Assembly (NCBI GenBank): GCA_949152475.1
Contig: OX424562.1
Span: 2,976,001 to 3,040,000, forward strand
Direction: 5' to 3'
Origin: Terebella lapidaria
Lineage: Eukaryota; Annelida; Polychaeta; Terebellida; Terebellidae
DNA: 64,000 bases
A program made the position numbers and the translations under genes. A model generated the notes under the pieces. That model made no database searches. It had not been told where the DNA came from and worked only from the letters and a program-made list of their open reading frames with translations. Below are positions 22,258-34,077 of this stretch, in pieces; the stretch's first letter is position 1, and every line of letters starts with the position of its first letter.

Positions 22258-23470
22258 CCCAGCTAACACATAACGTTCCGTAACGTTCTCATAACGTTAT
22301 ATTTTGGTTATACAATTTTGTAACGTTATTGGAACGTTCTCAGAACCAAAATGCAGATTGGGTTATCGTTTGAACATAAAATAACGTTACCCTAACGTTA
22401 AATTTTGGTTACATATAGGGCCTATCTATTATGTTTTGAGAACGTTCTATGTACGATGCCGCCCATTTACATATGTGGTTCTTGTGTGGAACAATATAAT
22501 GCTATACCATGCTATACCATTTATTGACATCACATTACGTTACAATACGTTAGCTCGTGGTTATTCATTCTACATTCTGTCATTCGTTCTAATATAAACA
22601 TTAATGTTATAAGGCAATTCAAATTATAAAAATTGTAATACAAGAAAAGAAACATTATTATTAGCTTAAAATGCATCCAATGACATCACTCACACATGTA
22701 AGATCTATTTACACATGTGCCAGAAATATTGTACATCTACATAATCTCATTTGAAACCTAAATCATTACACAATAATTACATTTATATCTGATTGATATC
22801 GCTTCAAATAACGTTTCGGGAACGTTTTCCTAACGTTATAAAGACATCTGATGATATCAGTCAAACATAAGATTTATTTACACATACATTTGTACTTGAA
22901 ATATTGTACATCTACATATATCTCATTTGAAACATAAATCATTACACAATAACTACATTTATATCTGATTGATATCGTCTTCAAATAACGTTTTGGGAAC
23001 GTTTTCCCAACGTTATAAAGACATCCAATGATATCAGTCAAACATAAGATCTATATACACATACATTTGTACTTGAAATATTGTACATCTATCTCATTTG
23101 AAACCTAGATCATTACATAATAATATTCCTATCTGATCCATTCATTTCAATGTGTAAGTAAAGCTTTATTTCACAACGTTTTGAGAACGTGTGTGTAACG
23201 TTATAATGTAGTTTTACGCACCATCTTTTGAGAACATCCATGGAAGGTTACATGCAATCATGTGCACAACGTTCTGAAAACGTGTGTATAATGTTACAGG
23301 CAATCATTTGTACAACGTTCTGAAAACATTTGTATAACGTTACATGCAATCATGTGCACAACGTTCTGAAAACGTTTGTATAACGTTACATGCAATTATT
23401 TGTACAACGTTCTTGGGACGTTCGTATAACGTTATTCGCAATTATACGCACAACGACTTGGCAACAATAA
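22258..23470. repeat. Left terminal repeat and AACGTT subterminal array
   Basis: After the terminal CCCAGCTAACA comes a dense series of AACGTT hexamers, often as AACGTTnnnnAACGTT. Longer tandem units carry them: roughly 180-bp units around 22690, 22860 and 23040 sharing ATCAGTCAAACATAAG and GAAATATTGTACATCTA, then about 60-bp units with TGCAATCATGTGCACAACGT (23220-23450). Subterminal repeats of this type are transposase- or accessory-protein-binding sites in CACTA elements. Confidence 0.75.
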
Positions 23471-23560
23471 ATGCCACTTTACTCAGTTTCGCGTTCCACG
23501 ATGGCATAGTCATGATTATAACTTAATGACTGGGATATAGAACACAGGTTCTATGTATAG

Positions 23561-23659
23561 GATAATGCACAAGGACGAGGGTCTCTCGCCAATAGTGACC
23601 GAGTGCCCCAAGGGCACGAGGCCACTATTAGCGAGAGACCCACGTCCGCGTGCATTATC
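23561..23659. repeat. 99-bp near-perfect palindrome upstream of the transposon transcript
   Basis: The left arm GATAATGCAC...GGGTCTCTCGCCAATAGT mirrors the right arm ACTATTAGCGAGAGACCC...GTGCATTATC, with the centre near 23610 (GTGCCCCAAGGGCAC). The arms are about 49 bp with few mismatches. It is either a nested fold-back insert or a regulatory cruciform of the transposon. Confidence 0.8.
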
Positions 23660-24099
23660 TGACTTAGTGCAGGGGTCCCTATTTGCGGAAATAGTAACCT
23701 GCTGGTAACTATGTTCAATAGTAACCTGTCAACAACAAAGGAAACGGCACCAACCATGCACTAAAAACGAAACTATTTACCATCACAAAAATATCTCTGA
23801 AAAACGTTGTATAAGGAAGAGTTAATATCATGTACAGGCACAATCAATCTACCCCAGGGATTTTCTTCTACATGTACCGAGGCACAAGCTATAGGCTGTG
23901 TTGTTTCCCTCCACTAAACCTGACCACTCCACATCCCCCCCACCCCCTCCCCACCGACACACACACAGGCCTCAAAACACGTACATGTACTGATCTTCCA
24001 AATCGTGGCTCGGTATTCTTTTGATGTGGTGTGTTGGCACTACAGACGCCTGGGTCCTGAGTGAGTGTGGACATGCATGCCGTTTTATAATAGCCGGCT

Positions 24100-24311
24100 C
24101 TGCTTACTGGATTACGAGAGTTCCCGCCCAATTTGTCACGTGAGCCCGCTGGCCAGCGTCCCTCCCTCAGTGACTGCGCGGGAACCAGTTGCCCCCATCA
24201 GTTCACATAGTTGCCCTTCAACAGTGAGCTGGTGATTCTGTAATTGTTTTGCATTCAGCTGTGGATAATTGTTTTGTGTGACACAAGAAATACCGGATAT
24301 CCAAACGCAAG
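24100..24311 (+). promoter_or_regulatory. Putative promoter region and non-coding leader exon of the transposon
   Basis: A GC-richer segment (24110-24200) precedes a likely untranslated exon ending CAAACGCAAG at 24311. It is followed by the consensus donor GTAAGT (24312-24317). The next in-phase signals are TTTGTTATCAG at 26403, just before the transposase ATG, and TATATTTCAG at 28604, just before the DUF4806 ATG. The 5' end of the exon is not determined. Confidence 0.55.
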
Positions 24312-25575
24312 GTAAGTTGATACTGTGTCAAATGTTGGTTGATTATATTGAATGCTAATTAAATGTTTCAAAGTGTACTTTCATCAGTATATATATAGTT
24401 AGCTGCCTGTGAGTATTGGTGCCGCCCTTGCGCTAAAGATTGTATGGTGGTCATATATAGCTATTATAATATTACTACATCTACCTCCCACTTGCCATGT
24501 ACAGCCATGCCTATAAGTTTGAACATGAATGCATTAATTGCAGGTTTGGGCATATTGGAGTCAAAATCCATATTTCCTTGATTTTGAAATTTCTGTTCGT
24601 GTGAGCATCCAATCTACTCACCACAAATTAACAGATCTTGGAAGAACATTTGATAATTTTGATTGTACCAAAACCACACTTGAGTTCTTGATAAACCATC
24701 TCCATAGTTTGACAAAGTCTGATTATATATTCAGCAAATTCCACCAAACAGAAAAAATGATATATTTAACATTTAGATGTATTTTAGTTTAAATATTGAA
24801 TGCAAAATGTGAGCCTTTATAGTGAAAAAAGAATCATAAATGATCTAAGATAGGCTTGTGTCCAATCTTATGGCCATGGTTGTACATATACATGTATATG
24901 GATTTGAAATAATCCACATCATAGTGTGACCAGATCTACATCTATTCTCGTGGTATTCAGTTAGGAATGTTAATTTTTTGCCTGACATCAACGCTCAAGA
25001 AGGAAAATTTTAGATTATTTTCGTGGTACATTTGTAAGAAAAGTTTCTGTGAGAGTAGTGTATTTGATGCCTATAGAATGGAAGAATCCAGCCTATATCT
25101 TTTTAAAAAAAATTTGCAAACCATAGTTTGGCTGGTGGAATATAATATGTCTTGCAGATTTTATTTAGTTTCCTAAATTTTATAGGGGTAATGAGATATG
25201 ATTTGATGTATTATTTTTTTATGATTCTACAAAACATAGAAGGTACTTTATTCCAAAGCTCCATCAACTATTTAAAAAAAAAAAACCCCACCCATTCAGT
25301 TCAGTTTGTTAGGGGCAATAGTCAAACATGTATACGTTTGTCAGGGGAAATAATTTGTGTTCACCCAACCATCCAGTCAACAAATCGCACAAGCATTTGA
25401 TTTCTCTGCTGAAATGAAAGATTACAGTTGATCTTGGAAACATGCTATCTGCGAAAGCTCCATGCGGTTATTCCCAGGGGGTTCCAACTCTAGATTTCCA
25501 TCAATTAGTTTCCTTAGGCAGTTTCCTTACAATGCAGTGTATGTTACCCATGGGAACATGGGTTATCACTCCCAA

Positions 25576-25607
<32 letters not shown>

Positions 25608-26409
25608 ACTTCCACTGGAAGTCTGGGAGAGCAGGCACGCCCCCAGAATGATCATTGTATACATGTAATTATCACCTCTGCCATAAAACCGGTGTCCGAG
25701 TAAATCGAATCACTGCCACCCGGAAGTTCAAAGGAACAAACCCAAACAACTGTTGATTACAGTTACCCCTTAATAGAGGAAGGGAAAAAGAGAGGGAAAC
25801 AGTCACAATAATGATCAATTATTTTTTGGCAATTGATGAAAATACATGAAATGGGAAAAAGAAATAAGCAGTATAATTTTTGGTGCTCATTCACCACAAA
25901 TATCGTAAGTAAAATCGGCAAGGTACATGTACATGAACGCGTACTGAACCATTTATGTGTCCTTGTGTGTCCGCTATTGTATGTATTAAAAGTAGTTTGA
26001 CACTAATGGTTCCAGTAAACTATGTTATATCCTAGTAGATAAATACATACAGTGTATCTGAACTCTGATCGATCAGTATCTGATGGAAATCGTGAAGCAT
26101 CAGCCCTGAGATACACACCCGAGTGTATAAGATGATATGCTGATAATCTCTTAATCGTATGCTGATAATCGACTTCACACTATGGATTACGGTATATAAG
26201 CTTTCCCCTGTCTCGGAAATCAAGCAGGCTTCAAGTGTAGACAATTATAATTGTCGATTCAAACACAAGCTTGTAATTTGATAACAACGTTTGGAATATA
26301 ATCATGCAAAATTGTACTTTCAAAAAATTGATGAGGTTTATTTATAGAGTTGTTTGTTTAATGCACTATTTCGAAATATTCACACTTTCTTCTTTGTTAT
26401 CAGGCGAGA

Positions 26410-28383
26410 ATGGCAGAAGCAAAAAGGAGAAGGTTACAATATACACGACAGTGGAAGGCTGCAAAAAGACAGTCATTGGTTGACAGTCGCATAGAAACTG
26501 AACCCCTTCATATTGAGGAATCTCTCTGTGTCGAGGAGAATCCTCACATGTACACAAGTCCTTGCAATGTTCCAAACCATAGTACAACACATATCATCCA
26601 ATATAATGATGACCACAGTTATGAGGGGCGACCTGATCAAGAGGACGCAGCAATCTGGGACAGAATAAATGAGGAAAATGAAATTAATTCAGAATCCGAA
26701 TACTCCTCGGACGATGATGCATCTGTGAAGCCCCTGAGTGAAGAATTAGTCCTGTGGGTGAATACATTCCAGATTAAACACAATGCTGTTGATAGCTTAT
26801 TGAAACTTCTAAAGAGCCACGGACACCCCAAACTCCCCAAAACAGCAAGAACTTTGCTAAAAACTGTCAGAACCGTAGAGACACAGGTAAAATCCGGAAT
26901 GGGATATGTTTACCTTGGTTTGAAGGATGCCGTCGTGAAACAGCTGCAGACATATGCGGATGACACTCTCTCCGAAATACAAACATTAGAAATATCAATG
27001 AATATTGATGGCCTTCCGCTATTCAAAAGTTCACAAAAGTCACTATGGCCAACCTTGTGTGCCCTTCATCTAAGCCCTGTGTCTGTTTGTCCTGTGGTCC
27101 TCACCCTCGGACCGTCAAAGCCCACCGACTTGGATTTCCTCCAAGAAGTTGTCGATGACATGAACATTATTTTGGAAGATGGATTAGATTATAAAGGACG
27201 CCATTTCGATATTCAACTCAGATGCATTGTATGTGATGCACCAGCCAAAGCTATGGTTAAAGGTATCAAGCAATATTCAGGCTATTATGGGTGTGACAGA
27301 TGCACTCAAAAGGGTGAATGGCACAACAAAGTCACTTTCCAAGATGTGGAGGATCTCACCCTCAGAACTGACGAGTCCTTCAGGTCACGTGAACAAGAGG
27401 AACATCACAAAAGTGACATTGTTTCACCCTTCTGTGATCTTCCAGTTGATATGATACAAGGCTTCCCAGTCGACTACATGCACCAGGCTTGTCTTGGAGT
27501 GATGAAAAGATTGTTACTTTTGTGGTTGCGCGGTCCGAAAAAGATCAAAATGTCAGCTGCCCAAGTTCTGGAAATCAGTGAAAGGCTGCATCACCTTCGA
27601 AGCTCCATACCTTCAACTTTTTCCAGGAAACCTCGAAGTCTCACTGAGATTGACAGATGGAAGGCCACAGAGTTCCGTCTATTCTTGCTATACATCGGAC
27701 GAGTTGCTTTAAAGGGAATTCTTCGGCATGAACAGTATTCCCATTTCATGACACTCAATGTTGCAATGTGCATACTGGTGTGTCCTAGGTTGAGGGCTGT
27801 TCACAGCCAGTATGCCCATCAATTACTCACACACTTTGTAGCTGAAGGATGCAATCTCTATGGCCAGGAGTTTTTAGTGTACAATGTACATTCAATGCTT
27901 CACATTGCTGAGGATGCTAACAAATATGGAAGCCTTGACCAATGTAGCGCTTTCGTGTTTGAGAGTTACCTTGGTCAGCTGAAACGACTTGTACGCTCTG
28001 GCAAGAATCCCCTGTCACAAGTAGTGAAGCGGTTGAGTGAGATGGAAACAACCAACACACTCAATCTGAGATCAAACACCAAAATCAGTACAAAGAAACC
28101 GAATAATGTTCACATTCTGGACAATGGGTTGTTCTGCGAAGTCATCGACCGGATTGAAGCACCTGACCGGGGATACCGGTGTAGAGTGTATAGGAGCACA
28201 GGTGCATGTTTCCAGGAACCTTGTGATTCCCGACTGATTGGGGTGCATAAATCTCACTACAGGAGGTCACATACATGTATAAAGATAATATCAGCCACGA
28301 GACTACATGTAGATCGACAGGCCGTTATGGTGGAGCAAAGTGGAGGAAATTTGATATTCATGGCAATTTTGCATGGATATTGA
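26410..28383 (+). CDS. tnp2/CACTA-like DDE transposase
   Basis: A 657-aa open frame starts six bases after a splice acceptor (CAG at 26403). The first ATG has a good context (GCGAGAATGG). The N-terminus is basic (KRRRLQYTRQWKAAKRQ) and is followed by an acidic stretch (about residues 75-110). The core has CIVCDAPAKA near residue 275, a zinc-like pair in YYGCDRCTQKGEWH (about 292-305), and FPVDYMHQACLGVMKRLLLL near 355. WKATEFRLFLLY and YNVHSMLHIAEDA follow, then SAFVFESYLGQLKRLVR near 515. These correspond to the D, D and E blocks of metazoan tnp2-like transposases. The C-terminal 100 residues are unassigned. It should bind the transposon ends and catalyse excision and insertion. No stop or frameshift is present. 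Confidence 0.82.
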   Translation: MAEAKRRRLQYTRQWKAAKRQSLVDSRIETEPLHIEESLCVEENPHMYTSPCNVPNHSTTHIIQYNDDHSYEGRPDQEDAAIWDRINEENEINSESEYSSDDDASVKPLSEELVLWVNTFQIKHNAVDSLLKLLKSHGHPKLPKTARTLLKTVRTVETQVKSGMGYVYLGLKDAVVKQLQTYADDTLSEIQTLEISMNIDGLPLFKSSQKSLWPTLCALHLSPVSVCPVVLTLGPSKPTDLDFLQEVVDDMNIILEDGLDYKGRHFDIQLRCIVCDAPAKAMVKGIKQYSGYYGCDRCTQKGEWHNKVTFQDVEDLTLRTDESFRSREQEEHHKSDIVSPFCDLPVDMIQGFPVDYMHQACLGVMKRLLLLWLRGPKKIKMSAAQVLEISERLHHLRSSIPSTFSRKPRSLTEIDRWKATEFRLFLLYIGRVALKGILRHEQYSHFMTLNVAMCILVCPRLRAVHSQYAHQLLTHFVAEGCNLYGQEFLVYNVHSMLHIAEDANKYGSLDQCSAFVFESYLGQLKRLVRSGKNPLSQVVKRLSEMETTNTLNLRSNTKISTKKPNNVHILDNGLFCEVIDRIEAPDRGYRCRVYRSTGACFQEPCDSRLIGVHKSHYRRSHTCIKIISATRLHVDRQAVMVEQSGGNLIFMAILHGY

Positions 28384-28604
28384 TCCGTTAGTACTGTATA
28401 ATCTATTTTGAAATATTTACTTGAGAAGGAGAATATTCTTAGACCAAATGATTCTATTCAAAAAGAGAAACAGCGAAAAAGAGAAACAGCGAATACATAT
28501 TATATTGGTACATGTAACATCATTTCAGACATGTAAATTTTATCAACATCAACATTCTATGACCACATGCACGTATACTCCTATAGCATTTCTGTATATT
28601 TCAG

Positions 28605-31600
28605 ATGTTTTCCGTGGTGGAATTTACAGCGGAACAGACTGTGGAAGTTGTCCCAAAATCATGGATACGAAAGAAAAATGAGGTACTGTACCTCATTGTC
28701 TCACTTTTTTCGAGCTCAAATATAGCATGATTTTACATATTATCAACGTACATGTACTATAATATTCCGCTGAGGGATATACACATATCGGTTATTTCAG
28801 GGGATGTTCTCATATTGGCCACGGTTCAACGCTGCAGCCAGAGCCCGCAAAGGCGAACTTCCGGACACTGCAAAATGGCAGGAATATCCTGTCCGTGTGC
28901 TCGCAGAAGCAGGTAGAGTCTCTACATACTCTATATCATTTCGAAAATTAACGTACATGGATATATATGTACATGCATATACAAATACAGTAGAGAATCC
29001 TTATCATATCATAATCATGGACCCGACAACATTCATGTATTCATGTTCAATATTATTCCAATAGATGATTATGCAAAAGCTTCCAAAAAGGCTGACCGGG
29101 CACAGATAGAATCTAATTTGGAAACTGAAGAAGAAGGGGCCACACCAAAAAGAAAAATTAACAAACCAAAAAGGTTTCAACCCTCTGACTCAGAGAGCAT
29201 GGAGAGTGAGGATTTCGGTGATGGTAAGGATTGGTCACATGGTGTTTATGGATAAATGTTATTACATACATGTAGTGTTTTGTTTAGTAGATTATATTAT
29301 GGCATTTAAAGTACCATGTATTTTTAGGTTACCGGACCTTTGGTCTGATAACCTATTGCCGTGGCGTTGCGTCCGTCGTCCGTCCGTCCACATTTTTATC
29401 ATTAAAGTTTACAGGCGAATATTTCTGAAATTTTGCACAAAAATACCTAAAAATATTTCCAGGAAAGGTTTTTTTTTAGTTTTTTGATATTCGCATTTTT
29501 TTCAAAATGCCGGCCGTTTTCGTCGAAAAATGGCCAATTTTGGACTTTGATGGTCGTTTTCTCGAAATCTGTTGAGTAACTTTTTTTCTTATTGATGCAT
29601 GACACTCTTCCTATGTACCCCTGTGACATGTATAAATTTTGTTGCCCTTGAATCGCTCGAAGTGGGCCATTTTAGGCCCAAACTCACATTAAGCCTAATA
29701 TCTCACTTAAAATTGAAATTAGAGACTAAGAATCAATTGTAGACATATAGGAAATGATATATGCTGAATATTCTCGTGACCTTGAATTTGACCTCTGACC
29801 TCGGTTTCAAGGTCAGAGCGGCCGTTTTCGTCTAAAAATGGCCAATTTTGGACTTTGATGGTCGTTTTCTCAAAATCTGTTTAGTAACTTTTTTTTCTTA
29901 TTGATGCATAACACTCCTCATATGTACCCCTGTGACATGTATAAATTTCTTTTCGCTTGAATCGCTCGAAGTTGGCCATTTTGGGCCAAAACTCGGCCCA
30001 AATGGGACTGTCCATGTTAAATTCTCCTATGCTTTATAATGGGACACATTAAGCCTAATATCTCACTTAATATTGAGATTAGAGACTAGAAATCAATTGT
30101 GGACATATAGGAATTGATATATGCCGAATATTCTTGTGACCTTGAAGTTGACCTCTGACCTCGGTTTCAAGGTCAGAGCACAAAATGGCTAATATCTCGT
30201 TCATTATCGACTTTACAGCTTAGGAATCAATTGTGGACATATAGGAAATGATATATGCCGAATATTCTGATGATGTTGATTTTGACCTTTGACCTCATTT
30301 TCAAGGTCACAGGACAAAATGGCCAATATCGCACTTATTATCGATTTTACAGCTAAGGGATCAATTGTGGACATGTAGGAAATGATATATGCTGGATATT
30401 ATCATGACCTTGAATTTGACCTGAGACCTCATTTTCAGGATCACAGGACAAAATGGCTAATATCTCACTTCACTAATATCTCGACTTTACAGCTTAGCAA
30501 TCAATTGTGAACATGTAGAAAATGATATATTTTGAACATTGTCATGACCTTGAACTTGACCTTTGACCTCATTTTCAATGTCACAGGCGAAATGACTAAT
30601 ATCTCGCTTATTATCAATTTTACAGCTTGGGATTCAATTATGAACATATAGGAAATGATATATGCTGAATATTGCTATGACCTTGAATTTGACCTTTGAC
30701 CTCATTTTCAAGGTCAGAGAACGAAATGGCTAATATCTCGCTTTTTATCGACTTTACAGCTTAGCAATCAATTGTGGACATATAGAAAATGATATATTCT
30801 GAACATTGTCATGACCTTGAACTTCACCTTTGACCTAATTTTCAATGTCACAGGACAAAATGGCTATTAGCTCGCTTATTATCGACTTCAGAGCTTAGGA
30901 ATCAATTATGATCGTATAGGAAATGATATAAGCTGAAATTTGCTATGACCTTGAATTCAACCTTTGACCTCAACCTTTGACCTCAACCTTTGACATGATG
31001 GCTAATATCTCGCTTATTATTGACTTTACAGCTTAAAAATCAGTTGTGGACATACTAGAAATGACATATGCCGAATATTACTGTGTCCTTGAATTGACCA
31101 ATGACCTTATTTTCAAGGTCACGGGACAAGCTACTAATATCTAAAATATGTATTGTCCGGTAACCTTTCTTAGCCCTTGGGCTAATTTTTTTAATTGATG
31201 GATTGAAAGCAAGATACATGTATGGCTTTTTTTAATGAAGACGAGGGCGAGGACAGCATGGGGATAGCTCCACTACAGCCAATTAAAAGAAATGTGGTTC
31301 TCCCCAATCCACCAACTTGTAAGTACCTGTCTTGTTCAGTTTTAACTATCAGTATACCCCGGTAAGTTTGAAATACAGTACAAGTATGCATACAATGAAT
31401 TTTTATGTAAATGAGACATGCCATTTGGCATATTGAGGTGCATAATGATGATTTATTATTCGTGATACAGCCCAAATTATCATCACATTCTCTAATTTCT
31501 CCTGGTTCTCCAGGGTTGATAGTTGGCCTATACTTGGCATTCGTGTACGTGTAGTGTAGGCCTTTTGTGACTGAAACAATGATGTACTTCAGTTTCAGCA

Positions 31601-33498
31601 AGTAACACCCAGAAGAATGCCAATAATCCCAGCGGTAAGTTTCACCTGTAAACCACAAGAACATTTCGTTCTTGAATGATAGCTTGAATATTTCATTGTT
31701 CACTGCTCATAGAACACGTATCAGAGCTAGGCAAAACAATATACACATACATGTAACATCTTCTTCGGTCATATCCTTCTGTTTCAATACTGTAGGTTCA
31801 AGTCTCAAGTCCAGTCGGCAAGACAAAAACATCAGAACGAGAGGTGAGATATAGATTTTAGTGATACATACAACTGAATAGATCTACTCATCAAAGTTTG
31901 TCCTTGTACCAGAAATTTTAAATACATGTACAGTTACATGTAATTCGTGTAGATACCGATAACTTGATGTGCAGTGTCCATAATGTTGATTTATTGTACT
32001 GTTGACACTGTTACTCTGCAGAACACCATGATTATGTGCAACTGGTTTACAAGTACATGTGACAGTTACCTTGAATAATATTTTGTTTTTATGATCAACT
32101 TTGGTCAGAGGAAGCACCTGATCGGTCATCTTTACGGGAACAGCTCACCTCACCTGTCAGGAAACGACAAGCAATGGATGCTGGTGTCAATGGTAAATAC
32201 ACTGTATAAGGTGGAGGGTCACTGAATCACTCAAATATTAATTTTGTCGCCAATTTTGTTGTTTTGATCCACTGAAGCTTTTGTTTTCAGGAAATATTTT
32301 CTTTTGTTGTTTCAGGAGGATCTATAACTCCGAACTCAGCTAGAGAGCAGCAAACAATTGACACGGACAACTGTTGTGAGTATAGTTTGCTTAAGTTACC
32401 CTTTTTGAAATATACATGTATGTGCACTGGTGTACAGATACAAACAGGAAAATTTGGTAAATATGTATGAATATAATTCAATCATTTTAGCGGTGAACAC
32501 CTTGCGCATCAAAATGGGGATAATAATGGACAATCAGAAGGAAATGCTGGGCATCCTGAGACAGCTCCTGGCCAGAGGGGGTTTGGACACTGTGCCAATT
32601 GACATGGCTGAGGTCATGGATGGTCCGTGCCAGACTTTAGAGGAACTTGAAGCTCTATCTACTAAAGTAGGGAATGACTCCAGCTTCAAGAAACGAATGG
32701 TAATTACACATAAACATGGGCCCATGCAGAACACTGTACTTTACTAATCTTATTCATCCACTGTATGAATTACATATTTAATCCGGCTGGCACATTTTTA
32801 ATCGTGCAATACATGGGCGTCATACATCATACACAGTAAATCCGTTATATCACAGAACGTTGATTTAACTCTGACTCATTCAGAAACAATATCTGAATAA
32901 TTTGACTTTTTTTCCTGTTTCCCAGACTTTGTATCTGACATCACTTGGAGGGGCGAATGGTGGAGACACCATTCGGCGTATGTTGCGTAAACTGGCCAGC
33001 AACACTGTACTCGGCCAGTACAGCCTGAAGGGCAGAAAAAAGAAACGGTCATTCAGTGACCTGGCTTTGAGCAAAGTCGTATTGAGTAAGAAGTGTCAAC
33101 GTGTTAGTTCTGTTCATTTGTTGTCATATCATGATTGGTAAAGACTAAATTCACACTCCATAACATTACACATTCATTTTAGTTTAAACATTTTATTCTG
33201 ATTTCCTACAACAGCTGCGGTCAAGGCCCTGCATAAAGGCATTAGGGACAACGAGGTTGAAGACCTCATCGCCACGACTCTGAAATTCGCCCCACATAGA
33301 ATTAGCAGTAATGTCCAAACACAGGTGGGTAATGTTTGAGGTTTTTTTTGTGAAACTTTTTGTGCCTACATTCAAGGCAACAAAGTAGCATATTCTGGTA
33401 TGTTTTGGAAACCAAATACAATTTAAGATTATTTGCAGGTGCCTCCAGCAGCAGAAGGAACTGATGGAGATTCTCAAGTAGCCAGTGACTCGGAGTAG
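28605..33498 (+). CDS. DUF4806-domain accessory protein of the transposon (11 coding exons)
   Basis: Joining 28605-28682, 28801-28912, 29065-29223, 31241-31318, 31796-31843, 32109-32192, 32316-32375, 32491-32699, 32926-33085, 33215-33324 and 33439-33498 gives a 385-aa frame. All introns are GT-AG and every phase matches. The N-terminus (FSVVEFTAEQTVEVVPKSW, then FSYWPRFN and YPVRVLAEA) matches the usual start of animal DUF4806 proteins. A Ser/Lys/Arg-rich, poorly structured middle carries KRKINKPKRF. The C-terminal part, about residues 255-365, is the DUF4806-like helical domain (LEALSTKVGNDSSFKKRM, YLTSLGGANGGDTIRRMLRK, LKGRKKKRSFSDLALSKVV). A poly(A) signal AATAAA is at 33523-33528. The function of DUF4806 is unknown. 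Its position in the transposon suggests a DNA-binding partner of the transposase. Confidence 0.85.
29325..31186. repeat. TGACCTTGA-rich dispersed element, copy 2 (inverted relative to copy 1)
   Basis: The copy begins TTAGGTTACCGGACC with a small stem-loop (GGTTACCGGACC/GGTCTGATAACC), followed by the CGTCCGTCC stretch. It then holds about ten diverged tandem units with TGACCTTGAATTTGACCTC, and ends GTCCGGTAACCT and AGCCCTTGGGCT. It is the reverse orientation of 7784-9426 and lies inside intron 3 of the DUF4806 gene. It therefore arrived after the transposon. Confidence 0.8.
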
Positions 33499-33522
33499 CA
33501 CATTTCTTGTAGATATAAATGG

Positions 33523-33528
33523 AATAAA
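33523..33528 (+). terminator. Polyadenylation signal of the transposon transcript
   Basis: AATAAA lies 25 bases after the stop codon of the DUF4806 frame. No good signal is seen in the 220 bases between the transposase stop and the first DUF4806 exon. Both products may therefore share this 3' end. Confidence 0.55.
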
Positions 33529-33609
33529 CAACTGAAAGCAGTGATAATTGTGGTGTGCTATTCGCTGTTTAAAAAGCATTCTCTCTTTACATACATAAAA
33601 CAGTCCCAG

Positions 33610-34077
33610 AAAAGATACTTGTAACGTTGTCATAACGTACAAAAAAACTTTCCTGGAAAACGTTTTGATAACGTTATATATAACGTTATTAAAACGTACA
33701 AGAAACTTTCCTGGAAAACGTTCTGATAACGTTCATGTGTAACGTTATATACAATGTTGTCATAACGTACAACAAACTTTCCTGGAAAACGTTCTGATAA
33801 CGTTCATGTGTAACGTTATATGCAACGTCGTCATAACGTTAAAAAAACTTTCCTGGCAAACGTTCCCATAACGTTCCTTTGTAATGTTAACTATAACGTT
33901 GTGAATATAACGTTATCAAAACGTTCCGATAACGTTAGTTGTAACGTTATATATAATGTTCTGATAACGTACAAGAAACTTTCCGCGCAAACGTTTCGGA
34001 AACGTTCCATCACAACGTTACCAAACCTTTAGGGAACGTTCTTATAACGTTCTGGGAACATTATTTTGTTAGCTGGG
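33610..34077. repeat. Right AACGTT subterminal array and terminal repeat
   Basis: Units of roughly 60-70 bp carry AACGTT pairs and the shared phrase AACTTTCCTGGAAAACGTT. They run up to TGTTAGCTGGG at 34077. The array is shorter than the left one but made of the same hexamer. Confidence 0.75.

Larger units (their letters stand above)
22258..34077 (+). mobile_element. Autonomous tnp2/CACTA-like DNA transposon encoding a transposase and a DUF4806 protein
   Basis: The left end CCCAGCTAACA (22258) and right end TGTTAGCTGGG (34077) form an 11-bp perfect inverted repeat. Both ends are followed inward by arrays of AACGTT-containing repeats (22270-23470 and 33610-34060). Inside, on the plus strand, are a leader exon with a clean donor (24311/24312), a 657-codon transposase and an 11-exon partner gene. 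The transposon has inserted in an intron of the minus-strand astacin gene. It has itself received a TGACCTTGA repeat (29325-31186), so its own length is about 9.96 kb. No target duplication is obvious at the ends. The superfamily (CMC/tnp2 or a relative such as KDZ) is tentative. All coding frames are intact, suggesting recent activity. Confidence 0.78.
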
